A stretch of 64,000 nucleotides of DNA from Agapetus fuscipes (GCA_951799405.1 OX637333.1:17421960-17485959), one strand, 5' to 3'; counted from the stretch's first letter, positions 1-10,845 are shown. Translations and numbers: made by a program. Notes: generated by a model not told the origin, from the letters alone.

Positions 1-266
1 GAACGATTTTAGGTAGTTATTAAATGTGGTATTCATATTTTTATTAAAGCGTCGTCCAAATATGCCCGCGAGGTTTTGTACCTATCTAAGCAGTACACGC
101 ATTTACACACACACCCAAATCTAGCCGCGAGGAATGACCAAAAAAAAAAAGGTTTCGTTGGAAATGAGTTGTTCTGCATCAGGACATGCAAAAAACCTAA
201 TTTGTCGAACCTGTCCGTCCGTATGTATATGTGTATTGTATGTATGTCCCAGCCGCAAAACAAATA

Positions 267-820
267 ATATTATGAGGCAATGTTTATTGTTCTTACATAG
301 GACTAATTTAATGACGGTTACATAAAAAAAATAAGGAAAACCGTTGGAGGCATTTTTGAGTAAATTACATTTAAAATTTTCCACTGTTCGGAAGTCATCT
401 TGATTTTCTAAAATTTGAAAATATTTCACCATGAATTATAGTGATAATGTAGTTCTTTCTATTGAACCTTAGAAACAAAAGTTTTTAGCGTCCTCGTGGG
501 GTTTTGATTTCCTTTCATATATATCTTTTAATTTCATATTTTATGTTATGTCAACGGTACTTTATATTATATTTTTTATTTTAATTTCATTTCATTTAGA
601 ACATTATTTGTTAAAGTTTAAAGTAATTTGTTTTTTTTCCTTTGAGCCTAAAACAAGTTAAAATATTTTTTGTAGTTTTGGATATTTTTAATCTTTTCGT
701 TAAAAAAAATGGGATTGTGTAAACGGTACTTAATGTAATTTTATGTGAAATATATATTATTCAATATTTTTTATAGAAATTGTATTGCACGTAATATTAT
801 AAAACAATATATTTTTGTTA
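267..820. other. A+T-rich stretch without recognisable gene
   Basis: Very A+T-rich noncoding sequence inside the 3.8 kb element. I see no open frame of interest, tandem repeat or terminal repeat here. Confidence 0.5.
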
Positions 821-2400
821 ACCCTTTCATTTCTGACGCAGATGAGCAAAAGTGTTGCTTTTTTTAATTTTCTTAGCGACAATTTGAGCAACGACCACAC
901 TGAACATTTAAAGAAAATCGTTAAGGCCAATTTTGAGATAAGTGCAAGTTTATGTTTTTTTGTACCGCAGCCATCTTGAATTTCCAGATTGGCGCCATGC
1001 CGGTCAGCTCATTGAAAGCTGTGGTTGTCAATGCCCCATACCCAAAAATTGGTGTCTCTGTAATAAGTAGTTTCGGCTGGGACATACATACAATACACAT
1101 ATACATACGGACGGAGGGACGGACAGGTTCGACAAATTAGGTTTTTTGCATGTCCTGATGCAGGACAACTCATTTCCGTCGAAACCTCTTTTTTACTTTC
1201 TTGCTATAGCCGAAGGCTATAAAGAAAGTTATGATTTGGTGTGAAAATTTTTTTTCGAGGTTTTCACGGAAATGAGTTGTCCTGGTGCAGGACATGCCAA
1301 AAAACACTATCTTTCAAAAACGTCCGTCTGTATGTGTGTGTGTATTTGTGTGTGTCACTTTCCAAAGTATAAGACCTAGAGATACCAAATTTTGGCCACA
1401 TCAACTTTTTTGGACATGTATTAAGTATGAATAACATGGCATTACACCAACTTGAAAATTCAAGATGGCTGCCATACAAAAAAAACATAAAATTGCACTT
1501 TTCTCAAAAACGGCTCCAAGAATTTTTCTTAAATTTTCAGAGTTGCCACTAATTAATTTTTAACTTAATAAATTAGTTATGGCAACACTTTTACTAATCT
1601 GTGTCTATGGGCTGCCATATGAAAAAAAACAAGCGATTGTGATTTTCTCGAAAGTTGAGGGGTCAGCAAAAATGTAATGTTCAACAATATTATGGACAAC
1701 ATAAATTTCTACAAATTTACAAAACAAAATTTACAAAAAAAATAAAGCACCGTGTACACGACCTGAAATTTTAAATCGAAAATATTACAAAAACCTATTA
1801 AAATGCAAGATATTTAAATTTGTTTTAGATTTGATAGAAAGAACAAGCTTATCACTTTAATTCGTAATCATTTTTTTTTTACTTTTTTGAAAATTCAAGA
1901 TGGCTTCCGAAGAGCTGAAAATTTAAAATGCGATTTTCTCAAAAACGGCTCCGACGATTTTTCTTAAATTTTTTGTGAATCCATTTATATAATAGTGCTA
2001 TCTACAAATTATAATCATTTCTTCATCATAATCTCGGTTTAGGGAGTTGCCATATAAAAGAAAAAAATAATTAAAAAAATCTCGGCAGTTAGAGGGCTAA
2101 TAAAAAAATAATGTAGCACAAATGTAAAACAATAATAATAACCTATATATTGCCATCATTATTTTTTCCAAAAAGTGAATCAAAAGTATAGCCGCCATAC
2201 AAAGTGAAAATTTTCCATACAAAATGTATTAGCAATTTTCTTGGTAGTCAAAGGGTTAAAAATAGATAAAAGGCTGCGATTCTTAAAATTTTATAAATAC
2301 CAATAATAATCAGTCGTTACTTTTTCAAAATATAACTAAAAAGTTTACCCACCATACAAAGTCCTAGTTTGCATACAGAAGGGTTCAATGACCATCTATA
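820..2400. repeat. Internally repetitive noncoding block
   Basis: Motifs recur at intervals. AAATTCAAGATGGC, followed by CTCAAAAACGGCTCC and TTTTTCTTAAATTTT, is present near 1455-1540 and again near 1890-1960. CCATACAAAGT occurs near 2195 and 2350. Together they suggest a degenerate tandem amplification inside a noncoding element. No protein is predicted. Confidence 0.5.
1141..1303. repeat. Inverted repeat around GTCCTG/CAGGAC
   Basis: Arms 1141-1188 and 1255-1303 are inverted copies that include GCATGTCCTGATGCAGGAC. They flank a central CTATAGCCGAAGGCTATA palindrome. A third copy in direct orientation to the right arm lies at 150-195, next to a CGTCCGTCCGTATGTATATG tract also found in inverted form near 1085-1115. 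Confidence 0.55.
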
Positions 2401-2401
2401 A

Positions 2402-3325
2402 TAATCTAGAATATAAGTTGCAATGAAATATAAACATTCAAAACTAATATGAAATGTATGCCCACAAACAGGTACGTGTAAGTTCGCGCTTACGAATGCT
2501 GAATTTGTACTTACAAATTAAAACCAAATCTCAAATGAACATAAAACCTACAAGTCTTGCCGACCTTCCTTGAAACAGGGGTGACATTAACAAAGTGAAT
2601 TATTTTTTACACTTGGGAGGACTGAGAAATGCGAGAAAATTGAGATAAGACTGAATGAAAAAAGAGTGGAGGTCGTGAAAGAATTTGATTATCTGGGAAG
2701 CAAGTTTGAGTCGAATGCGAAATTGACGAAATAATTGGAAAAGCGCGCTAGTAGAGGAAGAAGTGTAATGGAAACGATTGGAAGAATTGCAAGGAATAGG
2801 AAACTTACGAAGAATATGAGATCGGCGGTCCACAATGGCATATTGGTTGGTGGAAGTGAGGCTTAATGAATGTGAGCTGAGTAAAGTATGTAAGTACGGT
2901 TGAAATGGCTACCTGAGAGCAATGGCTGGAAAGACACTGAGTGATAGAGTACGTAATGCTTGAGTGATGAACGAGTGTGGTATAAAAGAGAATATGAGAA
3001 TTAAAGTACAAAAAAGTACAATGAGATGGTTCAGACATCTTGAAAGAATGGATGATGAACAACTAACGAAGAAAGTGTACAAAGGAAATGTCAGAGGAAA
3101 GCGCGGAAGGGGAAGGCTGAGGAAAGAATGGTTAGACCAAATAGGTGAGATTGCGAAAGAATGGATCCTGCAGAGTGAGAATAAGAGAAGAGTATGTATG
3201 AAAAAGGTGATGACAGCAAAAAGTGGAGGCGCATCTGCGGAGGTACCGGCCACCCCTAATGAAACGATGGCAGGATACAGTACAGTACAGAGGTCAGCTT
3301 CATACCAACCTATGAGTCGAGGATC
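2402..3325 (-). repeat. SINE1 copy split by an RTE-A fragment
   Basis: Minus-orientation SINE1. The part at 2402-2611 ends at TTTTTTAC and the 5' terminal part resumes at about 3293 (GGTCAGCTTCATACCAACC). The intervening DNA is RTE-A coding sequence, so a LINE fragment inserted into an existing SINE1. Confidence 0.75.
2612..3292 (+). pseudogene. 5'-truncated RTE-A LINE fragment, nested in SINE1
   Basis: Plus-strand remnant of the C-terminal part of an RTE-clade reverse transcriptase ORF, ending in a short 3' UTR. It is homologous to the reverse complement of about 7090-7775. The recognisable C-terminal block (RWFRHLERM, then a basic GKRGRGRLRKEWLDQI segment) is at 2964-3220. Upstream codons carry stops and small indels. 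The 3' UTR landmark GGCCACCCCTAATGAAACG is at about 3248. The copy ends in a GATACAGTACAG run at the junction with SINE1. It is not functional. Confidence 0.8.
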
Positions 3326-3425
3326 TTTCTTGTGTAATTGGCGCTTTTTCCAGAGAAGACCAACCTCGCAGAGGGCTCTTGAGGTGTGATTCACACAAAA
3401 CGGCTCTCACCAAATAAATCATCCA
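3325..3425 (+). repeat. SINE-A 3' tail fragment
   Basis: Contains TTGAGGTGTGATTCACAC followed by CTCACCAAATAAATCATCC. This matches the 3' end of the SINE-A copy at 28155-28480 (reverse strand). The tRNA-related head is missing. Confidence 0.6.
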
Positions 3426-3427
3426 AA

Positions 3428-3640
3428 TATTTTTTATTCACTTAAAAATTTATATGGCTATTTCCATACTCGCACGGGTATGCAGATACACACCGCGGTC
3501 TAATAAAATTGATTTATTATCGATATATTATATTTTCATTGAAACTGCATAAGCTGGTAGATGATTATAGCTTTACATACGTCATACAGTGGGTTAATTT
3601 TTGCAAGAAAGTCGAGTGCAGATTCTGTGCAATTTATTTT
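3428..3640 (+). repeat. ~210 bp interspersed repeat, copy 1 of 3
   Basis: Begins TTTATTCACTTAAAAATTTA and runs to GTGCAATTTATTTTT. A nearly identical copy is inverted at 63793-64000 and a partial diverged copy is at 41866-41980. The copies share the phrase GCATAAGCTGGTAGATGATT and the GTCGAGTGCAGA motif. Confidence 0.7.
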
Positions 3641-3841
3641 TCGTCATTCCTCGCGGCTCGATTCGTGTGTGTGGGTATTAACCATTAGCATTAGCGTGTG
3701 CTTGCCGCATTCTCGTCGTGTCACGGCACAGTTGCTTAGAAACGACATCTCGCGGGCATATTTGGACGATGCACTCTGTAATAAAATGAATACGCATATT
3801 TAAAACTACCTAAAATCGTTCGTTTATTGTATTTCAATAAG

Positions 3842-3888
3842 TTTCCTTGACTTATAGGTTGGTATGAAGCTGACCACCCATACCGGTA
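3842..3888 (+). repeat. SINE1 5' fragment
   Basis: TTTCCTTGACTTATAGGTTGG followed by the start of the conserved GCTGACCACCCATAC segment, then breaks off into a CATACATACGGA-rich tract resembling that at 1085-1115. Confidence 0.65.
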
Positions 3889-4141
3889 AAATACATACAT
3901 GCATACATACGGAGGAACGGATGTAGGTACAGACGGACAGGTTCGAAAAATGAGGTTTTTTTACATTTCGATATCTCATTTCTTTTTTCGACGACGAATA
4001 CAAGATTTTATAGCAGTTCGTAAGCACTGTTCAGTAAAAATATAAGAGCACCATTTTGAATGTCATTTTGAATAGACCTTAATTTAATTCACAATGTTTA
4101 CGTTTTCTTGAATGCTGCCGGTCGACAGTTATGGTACAAAT

Positions 4142-5054
4142 TTAAACGGCGATACCCTTATACCCATGTGGTTTATTTGTAAGAAATAAGTCAAGGAGGT
4201 TGGAACGATGCCCTTGAACATCGGGGATTCTTGTTGGATCAGAAACAAGCTGGGAGAAGCTGTGGAAGCTTGCAAAGTGTTCAGCCAAAGTTCCGGCGGA
4301 GTCCGTGGATCCAGAAAATTTCAACCATGAAACATTGTGGACATTGAAGTCCCCGAGGATCACGATCTCGGGGACTTCGATGGGTGACGAAGCCAAAGAG
4401 TAGCCACATTTTGTTCTAAGTACTCAAACAGTGAAGATGTGTCTGATATACTCGAGTTAGGGGAGCGGTATACGCATGCATAAAATCTGATAACAAGAGA
4501 TATACACACGCACGAATCCTCAATGTTATGCAATCGTGTGCAGTCTAAGCTGGAACGTGCATAGACACAGACACCACTTTTGGGTTTGAAATTGCTCTCG
4601 AGGATGTAACCTGGGCAGCGAAGGTGGTTATCATCGGAGGGAGGAGAAATCTGTGTCTCAGTAAGGAATAGTAGATCGGGGTGAAGGGACTGAAGGTGAT
4701 GGAAGACAGGGTGCAAATTGCAGTTGAGACCACGTATATTGCAGAAGTCAACACTTAGAATGGTCCTCTTCTTTTCTGCTGGTCTTGAGGTGGAAACTGT
4801 GTGTGTTGGCATGACCGGATGATTCGATGGACGTGGCACAGGAATACAGATTTTTGCTTTCGCTGCAGACATAGATGAACTTTACGACCGGCACGTTTCC
4901 CACGATAGTGTTTCTTGTTATCAATCAGTGATGACTTGGGTGAATGACATCTGACAGTTGTATGTAAACAGAGATCTGTCAGAGTCTGTTTTAGTCTATC
5001 ATTGATGACACTTGCACAGTGCTGCCAACCCACTAATTGTTCAAATGTATACAT
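4142..5054 (-). pseudogene. CR1/Jockey-type LINE endonuclease remnant
   Basis: Minus-strand apurinic-like endonuclease (Exo_endo_phos) region of a non-LTR retrotransposon. The amino-proximal part, around 5054-4860, has a basic RGKRAG patch typical of ORF2 starts. It is followed by NIRGLNCN, then LLFLTETQIS at about 4680, GVCVYARSS and CVYRSPNSS, and after a frameshift near 4390 VILGDFNVHN. These are the expected successive active-site motifs in the right order. The reverse-transcriptase domain is absent, with the copy stopping near 4142. At least two frame changes make it non-coding. Clade assignment (CR1-like rather than Jockey) is tentative. Confidence 0.7.
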
Positions 5055-5369
5055 GGGTATACAGCAGAAAAGAATAAGTAAATGTTGCTTGCAACAATAC
5101 TAGAGAAACTTGTATTTTTATAAATTTAAAAAGAAAAAGGCACTCTGCTGGCACTCAAAACAACAACTTGACACTGGCGCCCCTGCTGAATGCGGGAATC
5201 TGCCACAAAGAAAAAGAAGAAGAAGAAGGCACTCAAAACAAAATTTCTAGATGCTTAAAGTATTTTATTCAATTATTCCTACCCACACATATTTATGAGG
5301 ATTCTTATTGCATAGTTATAGCTAATACCTATTCTAATATTTACATAACAATATAGACAATACCTTTTA

Positions 5370-5594
5370 AATAATGTTTTTTCTGAATTTGCTAACCACA
5401 TAATAGAGACAAGACACTCTTTCCATAACCACATTAATAAACTTCTGCACCGAAGTTCCTACGGACCAACTCTCTCTGCACTAGAAATAATCAAAATTAA
5501 CAAATATAAAAATTCCACTGACACACTTATCGATAACATCCTGGTACGCAATTCATCCCCTCCATATTTCCGAGGAAGTAATTCCTAAGAAATG
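5370..5594 (+). pseudogene. Possible Penelope-like element C-terminal remnant
   Basis: A plus-strand open segment ending at a TAA near 5588 reads FANHIIETRHSF, then a LLHRSSYGPTLSALEI block. The His-rich start, the G-x-L-x-x-LE spacing and the position near the end of the frame resemble the region after the GIY-YIG endonuclease of Penelope-like retroelements. The GIY-YIG core itself is not present, so this is a short and uncertain assignment. Confidence 0.35.
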
Positions 5595-5840
5595 ACCCAA
5601 ATGATATAAACTCGGCACATGGCCGTCTTGCATCCCCCTCTTCCCTCAAACCCTCACACGATGACACTCTCAACGATTGATTCCGTGTCTGAACCATTTA
5701 GTAATTATTTAGCCAAGATATGACAGAGATGCAAATAAATTGTTTGAGAAACCGGTTGTAGATTTGAGTATACTCACAGTAATTTAAAACAAAGTTTGTT
5801 TTTATTTTTTATCTTACATAAATTAAATCTATATTTGCAG

Positions 5841-5993
5841 AACTGTCAGAAGACTGGCCACCGAGATAACCTCAGAGGAGAGAGAGAAGATGAAGCGCAT
5901 GTACAAGGAGGGCATCCGACCCACAGACATTGCTAAACACTTCAACTGCAACCATCACCTTATCTATAGGGAGCTGGGGAAACTAAGAAAAAT
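5841..5993 (+). CDS. Zinc-finger gene, helix-turn-helix-like exon
   Basis: Probable host exon of 153 bp. The acceptor is a TATATTTGCAG ending at 5840 and the donor is GTAACA at 5994. It encodes 50 complete codons, including ITSEEREKMKRMYKEGIRP and DIAKHFNCNHHLIYRELGKL, with the spacing of a helix-turn-helix of the resolvase or transposase type. If the donor is not used, the frame ends at TAA 5995-5997. Exon phase (one base in, two bases out) joins exactly to the exon at 13447, giving ...LRK-I-ETEIK. I infer that this belongs to the downstream C2H2 gene. The donor is not strong, so a terminal exon remains possible. Confidence 0.65.
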
Positions 5994-6064
5994 GTAACAC
6001 AACATTGTACCTTCTCCCAATGTTTTTAATTTAACTTTCTTCAGTTTACACATTTACACTCTTC

Positions 6065-6608
6065 CTACAGACCGGTCTATAGTCTAATGGTAACGCTTCG
6101 GACTCGTTAATGAAAGGGAGGTTGTGAGTTCAAATTCCGGCGAAGCACAAAAAATATACCATTTATATTTTCAGTGCTCTTCATGGGGTTCAATTCAATT
6201 GGGGGAACAATTCATATATCTCTAATAAAGACCGGTCACAAAAGGTCCATCCAGCCTTACAGCAATTGGGTCTTAATGAGAATTGGCGCTTTGTAGCGTG
6301 ACCAAGCTCGTAAAAAGTCCGGTCGGCCGATAGCTCAGTTGATAGAGTGCTTGCATTCCATGCCAGAAATGATTTTCCATTTCGGTATTTATTTCAAACC
6401 CCAAAATAAAATACGGGCAAGGTTTACTCAGCCTTAAAAAGAAATGAGTACCAGCCCCTTCGAAAGCTGGGTAACCCCCACCTCAACTAATGTGGTTGGC
6501 GTAAGGCCTGCTCCCTTTCCTGTAAAAATAAATAGGTTCCACATGCTAAACCCTTCGGGGATAACGCAGCAAGAATTTACACTATATGTGTAACTTAGTT
6601 CTGTTAAT
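6065..6608 (+). mobile_element. Composite SINE: SINE-A joined to SINE-B
   Basis: The first unit starts with a tRNA-like head at about 6072-6155 (A-box-like TAGTCTAATGGTAACGC, B-box-like GGTTGTGAGTTCAAATTCC). It is followed by a body with CCATCCAGCCTTACAGCAA and GCGCTTTGTAGCG. A second tRNA-like head starts at about 6333 (GATAGCTCAGTTGATAGAG) and is followed by the SINE-B body ending GTGTAACTTAGTT. About 33 bp including the B box of the second head is deleted relative to the copy at 43742. Imperfect direct repeats of about 38 bp (6027-6064 and 6604-6645) flank the pair, so it went in as one unit, into intron 1 of the zinc-finger gene. Confidence 0.7.
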
Positions 6609-7102
6609 TAAAGTTTCTTCAGTTTGCACATTTACAACTTTTTCCCACTGCATCCATTCTGTCTGGATGGCAATGTATCGCCGGACAAACCGTGTAAAAG
6701 CTTTTATACATGTCTATACACTACTAATTTCTGATCCGGCACCGGATAGACGAACCGGATAGAATAAGTTTGATGCGAATAAGACGTTACAAAGTGAAAA
6801 ATCATTTCTTGAATAACCTAGTTTTCATCTTAACAGTTTAAGATAGATAGATAGATTTATTTTCACATTAAAGTACATGACAGGTCTTAAACCTAATGCA
6901 TACAATAATTAAAAACATTCACAAATCACAAGTAACCGAAATCAGCTTAGGAGAAACGGAAGCCTCTGCCTAAGCTGATTTTCACTCAGGTGGAAGATAT
7001 CAACCGAAAAGGAGATCCCATTGAGCATAGCCATTGCCCTCCCCACAGTCATAACCCTAGGTAGGTTAGTCCTGCATCTTACTGTATCCTGCCGCCGTTC
7101 CA

Positions 7103-9139
7103 CTAGGGGTGGCCGGTACCTCCGCAGATGCGCCTCCACTTTTTTCTGTCCTTACAAACCACTTTCATTTCCTCAATATTCATCACCTTTTTCATACATA
7201 CTCTTCTCTTATTTTCACTCTGCAGGTTCCATTCTTTCGCAATCTCACCTATTTGGTCTAACCATTCTTTCCTCGGCCTTCCCCTTCCGCGCTTTCCTCT
7301 GACATTTCCTTTGTACACTTTCTTCGTTAGTCGTTCATCATCCATTCTTTCGAGATGTCCGAACCATCTCATCGTACTTTTTTGTACTTTCATTCTCATA
7401 TTCTCTTTTATACCACACTCGTTCATCACCCAATCATTACGTACTCTATCATTCAGTGTTTTTCCAGCCATTGCTCTCAGGTAAGCCATTTCAACCGTAC
7501 ATACTTTACTCAGCTCACATTCATTAACTGTCCACGCCTCACTTCCATACATCAATGTCGGAACCAATATACCATTGTGGACCGCCAATCTCATATTCTT
7601 CGTAAGTTTCCTATTTCTTGCAATTCTTCCAATCGTTCCCATTACACTTCTTCCTCTACTAGCACGCTTTTCCAATTCTTTCGTCAATTTCCCATTCGAC
7701 TCAAACTTGCTTCCCAGATAATCAAATTCTTTCACGACCTCCACTCTTGTTTCATTTAGTCTTATCTCAATTTCCTCGCATTCCTCAGTCCTGTCAAACA
7801 CTAATACTTTCGTCTTACTGGCATTCACTTTTAAACCGTTCTTACTAAAAGCATCATTCATTTTGGTGAGTATCATCTGGAGCTCCTCCGCTGTATCAGC
7901 CAACACTACGGCATCGTCAGCATAGAGAAGAACTCCAACATTCGTCTCACCCACTTTCACACCATAATGAGAAATTTCTGCTTCTTTCATACAATTGTCC
8001 ATGATTATGTTAAATAACCACGGACTCATTACACACCCCTGTCATACTCCCTTGTAAACATCAAACCATTCGCTACATTTACCATCCACTCTTACACACG
8101 CCAAACTATTTTCATAGATGGCGCGTATTCCATTCAGAAGCTTGCCGTTCACACCGTACTTTAGGAGTACTTTCCACATCATACCTCTGTCCACCGAGTC
8201 AAAAGCCTTCTCGAGATCCACAAAAGCCGTGTAGACCTTCCGACCCACAGCCAGATGTTTTTCAACAATCTGTCTGAGAGTGAAGATCTGGTCTACACAC
8301 CCTCTTCCTGGCATAAAGCCAGTCTGGATATCAGAAACCCCATGACCGGTAGACAGTCTCACTTTTTTTATGAGAACCTTACACAATACTTTACCAGCTA
8401 TACTGAGAAGACTGATGGGCCTGAAATTTTGGCAGTCCTTTTTGTCACCTTTTCCTTTGTAGAAAGGAACAATGACCGCCTTTTTCCAGTCCATCGGCAC
8501 TTGACTCTCTTTCACACACATCTTGCACAGTTCAAACATCCATTCAACCATGCACTCCCCAGCACATTTGATCATCTCAGCATTCACACCATCATTCCCA
8601 GCAGCTTTTCCATTCTTCAGATCTTTTATACTTATTATCACATCCTCTTTCACAATTTCTTCATCGCTGTCATTATATTCAACATCATAATAGTCTCTTT
8701 CGCCCTGGCCATATAAAATTTTAAAATATTCATTCCATCTCTTCCTTACATCACTTTCGTCCCACAGCAAGATTCCCTCAGCGTTTTTAATGCCTGGGGT
8801 GGTTGATCCGCGACTTTCGTTTTTATCACGTACCCAGCTCCAGAATGATTTTTTATTGGTGAGGATATTCTGCTGCGCTCTCTCATTTTCCTTACTTTCT
8901 ATTTTCATCTTACTCTCAAAGACGGCGGTTTTGGCTCTTCGTTTTGCTTGCTTATATATATCTTCTAGAGCTTGATTTTTCCTATCATTCAGCCATCTAT
9001 TAAAAGCATTCTTCTTCTGTTCAATAGCTTCTCTCACTTCGTCATTCCACCATGCATCACCTCTTCTTTTACAGACCTTCGCTTCACCACAAACAGATTT
9101 CGCACATTCAATCATATTTTTTTTCATTTTTGACCACAT
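7103..9139 (-). pseudogene. RTE-A reverse transcriptase and C-terminal region
   Basis: Reverse transcriptase of the RTE clade. The order is GDAWWNDEVREAI in the linker, KNGKAAGNDGV (motif 0/1), NFRPISLLS, DIQTGFMPGRGCVDQIF, AFVDLEKAFDSVDR (motif A), QGCVMSPWLF (motif B), LLYADDAV (catalytic YADD, about 7920) and GSEAWTV. The C-terminal segment has MRWFGHLERM and a basic GRGRPRKEWLDQI stretch, characteristic of RTE ORFs in insects. One in-frame TGA near 8040 splits the frame just before motif B. Otherwise the domain is well preserved, which suggests moderate age. Confidence 0.85.
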
Positions 9140-9144
9140 TTTTT

Positions 9145-10080
9145 CAACACATCCTTCTTCTTTTGTTTTTTTTTAACTCATCGTGGTTAAGTCTTTCATT
9201 CATCTCACATTTGTACTTTTCTTTTATACTTACATCATTCATTTTTTCAACTTTTATTCGCTTCATACTCACCAATTCCTTTTGTGCTCTTCTTTTTACA
9301 TCTCCTATCATTATTCTCGAGCACAGCAAATAGTGGTCTGTGTTCAGCACAGCTCCACGGTATACTCGAGAGTCTCTTACATCCCCTCTCATTCTTTCAT
9401 CCACACAGATGTAGTCAATAATTGTACGGTTGCCCGCTCTGTTCTGCCACGTATACAAATGTATACTTTTGTGGTTGAACCAGGTATTCGACGTAAAGAG
9501 TCTATGCTCCATACATAGGCTTATTAGCGCTCTACCGTTATCATTGGCTACACCTTTACCACTCGGTCCTACCACATTTTCGCTATCATCTTGTCTCATA
9601 CCTACCCATCCATTAAAATCTCCTAGTAGAATCGTTCTTTCATTCTCTTCTTTCTGTCTTATAACAATGTTAACTTTCTCCCAGAATTCTTCTTTCACTA
9701 CCCTGCATTCCGAGTCCACTGGGGCGTAGCACCAATCAGTAGAACTTTCATCCGTCCAAATCTCATTCTCACTAACAATATTCTCGGGGAGACTCTTTCA
9801 TACTTAGTAATACAACCTTTCGCTTTTTCATCAATGATAACACCTACACCCTGTCTCTTGTATCCATCTTTCACCCCACACCATACAAAAAATTCACCAT
9901 TTACCATTTCCTTTTCTCCATCTCCTATCATTTTCGTCTCAGTCACACAAAGAACTTTTATTCCTCTCTCTTTCATAATATTTGAGATTTCCCTCTCTTT
10001 ACAGTCATTCCAGTCCCTCACGTTCCACGTTACAATAGCACTGGGGTATTTATACTTACTGAAAAATATTGTGAAAAAAA
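9145..10080 (-). pseudogene. RTE-A endonuclease region
   Basis: Apurinic/apyrimidinic-type endonuclease that would nick target DNA for target-primed reverse transcription. The visible motif order is TWNVRDWND near the start, LCVTETKM, GVGVIIDEKAKG, then after a frameshift near 9738 LLGDFNGWVG, TIIDYICVDERMRG and DSRVYRGA followed by LNTDHYLL. These are the successive catalytic blocks of the family, including the N, E, GDFN and final D-H positions. The region is disrupted by the frameshift, so no intact protein is made. Confidence 0.8.
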
Positions 10081-10084
10081 TACT

Positions 10085-10845
10085 TACGGTAATAAAATAC
10101 CACACAGATGGACTCATATTAAGGATGTCCAAATTTATTCACATTACTACATTGTTAATGAAACAGCATTGGCTTCATTTTTCGAAAAGTGTGGTCTACC
10201 GTGTTTGTCTGATGGTTTATAAAGCTGTAAATGGTGCGGCTCCTTCATATTTGGCTGACATGTTTTCATCCGTTGAGATAGATTTGAGACGCAAGGCACT
10301 CAGATCGGAGGGGGATGGGGTGGTTGACTTGGTCCAGCCGCATCGTTAGACACGCACTAATTTTGGGGACCATGCTTTCCAGTTTGCGGACTCACTGAGT
10401 GAGACAGGCTACCACATAATGTGAAGAAGGCAAAAACTATTGATGTCTTTACAGCAGCCCTAAAGATGCATCTAAATCTAAATCTAAGCTGCAAAGATAT
10501 GTATCATTTGAGATTCATATTAAATGCATTCCCACAAGCAGACAAACATAATTTCATGCTTACACATGCCGCATGTGGACCTACAATATAAAAACCCAAT
10601 CTCAAATGAACATAAGCCCTGCAGCTCTTGCCGACCTTCCCTGAAGCAGGGGTGACATTGGCAAAGTGAACCATTTTTTACAGTATGGGTGGTCAGTCGC
10701 ATACCAACCTATCAGTCAAGGAATACAATGCATCTTTATAAAAAAAAGATGTGTGATTTGAGAGGTCCCCTGAGGTGTGACACACACAAGAAGTATGCTC
10801 TGTAATTATGTTTACGTTCTAAATAAATTATCCTTCTATATTGCA
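10085..10845 (+). pseudogene. CR1/L2-like LINE C-terminal fragment and 3' tail, split by SINE1
   Basis: The plus-strand reading at 10090-10350 includes VYRVCLMVYKAVNGAAPSYL and a RKALRSE segment. This matches the C-terminal region of CR1/L2-clade reverse-transcriptase ORFs, which usually continues into a GDHAFQFAD-type block, also visible here. A SINE1 copy interrupts it at 10471-10723, and the coding remnant resumes with the duplicated ATGCATCT. It is followed at 10760-10845 by GAGGTGTGACACACACAAG and AAATAAATTATCCT, the same 3' tail found on SINE-A copies. Stop codons show that it is dead. Confidence 0.65.
10471..10723 (-). repeat. SINE1 copy with target duplication
   Basis: Full-length minus-orientation SINE1, with (TCTAAA)-type tail at the left and TCAAGGAA at the right. 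ATGCATCT occurs on both sides (about 10466 and 10729), a target-site duplication within the CR1/L2 fragment. Confidence 0.85.

Larger units (their letters stand above)
1..3823. mobile_element. 3.8 kb element with inverted ends (class unresolved)
   Basis: Bases 1-150 and about 3640-3823 are imperfect inverted repeats. The outer part shares the core CCAAATATGCCCGCGAG, and the inner part shares AGCCGCGAGGAATGAC next to a CA-rich tract. This looks like long terminal inverted repeats of a DNA element about 3.8 kb long. No transposase is visible inside. The interior holds the diverged repeat of 820-2400, a SINE1 copy, an RTE-A fragment and a SINE-A tail. The left terminus coincides with the window edge, so the true end and target duplication cannot be seen. 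Confidence 0.5.
6838..10080 (-). mobile_element. RTE-A LINE, nearly full length, decayed
   Basis: RTE-clade non-LTR retrotransposon on the minus strand. It contains an endonuclease (about 10080-9145), a reverse transcriptase (about 9140-7440), a basic C-terminal region, a 250 bp 3' UTR and a short (TAGA)n tail at 6840-6856. The ORF is broken by a frameshift near 9738, a frameshift in an A-run near 9175 and one in-frame TGA near 8040 where relatives have arginine. The 5' end is next to a CR1/L2 fragment at about 10080. The element lies in intron 1 of the zinc-finger gene, antisense to it. Confidence 0.85.

Noticed and set aside
5841..5997. Prokaryotic-type resolvase or transferred gene
   Set aside because: The helix-turn-helix resemblance is short, and flanking splice sites with a phase that fits the zinc-finger exons make a host exon the better reading.
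7021..9729. Plus-strand ORFs of 80-150 codons across this interval
   Set aside because: They are antisense shadows of the RTE-A endonuclease and reverse transcriptase on the minus strand.
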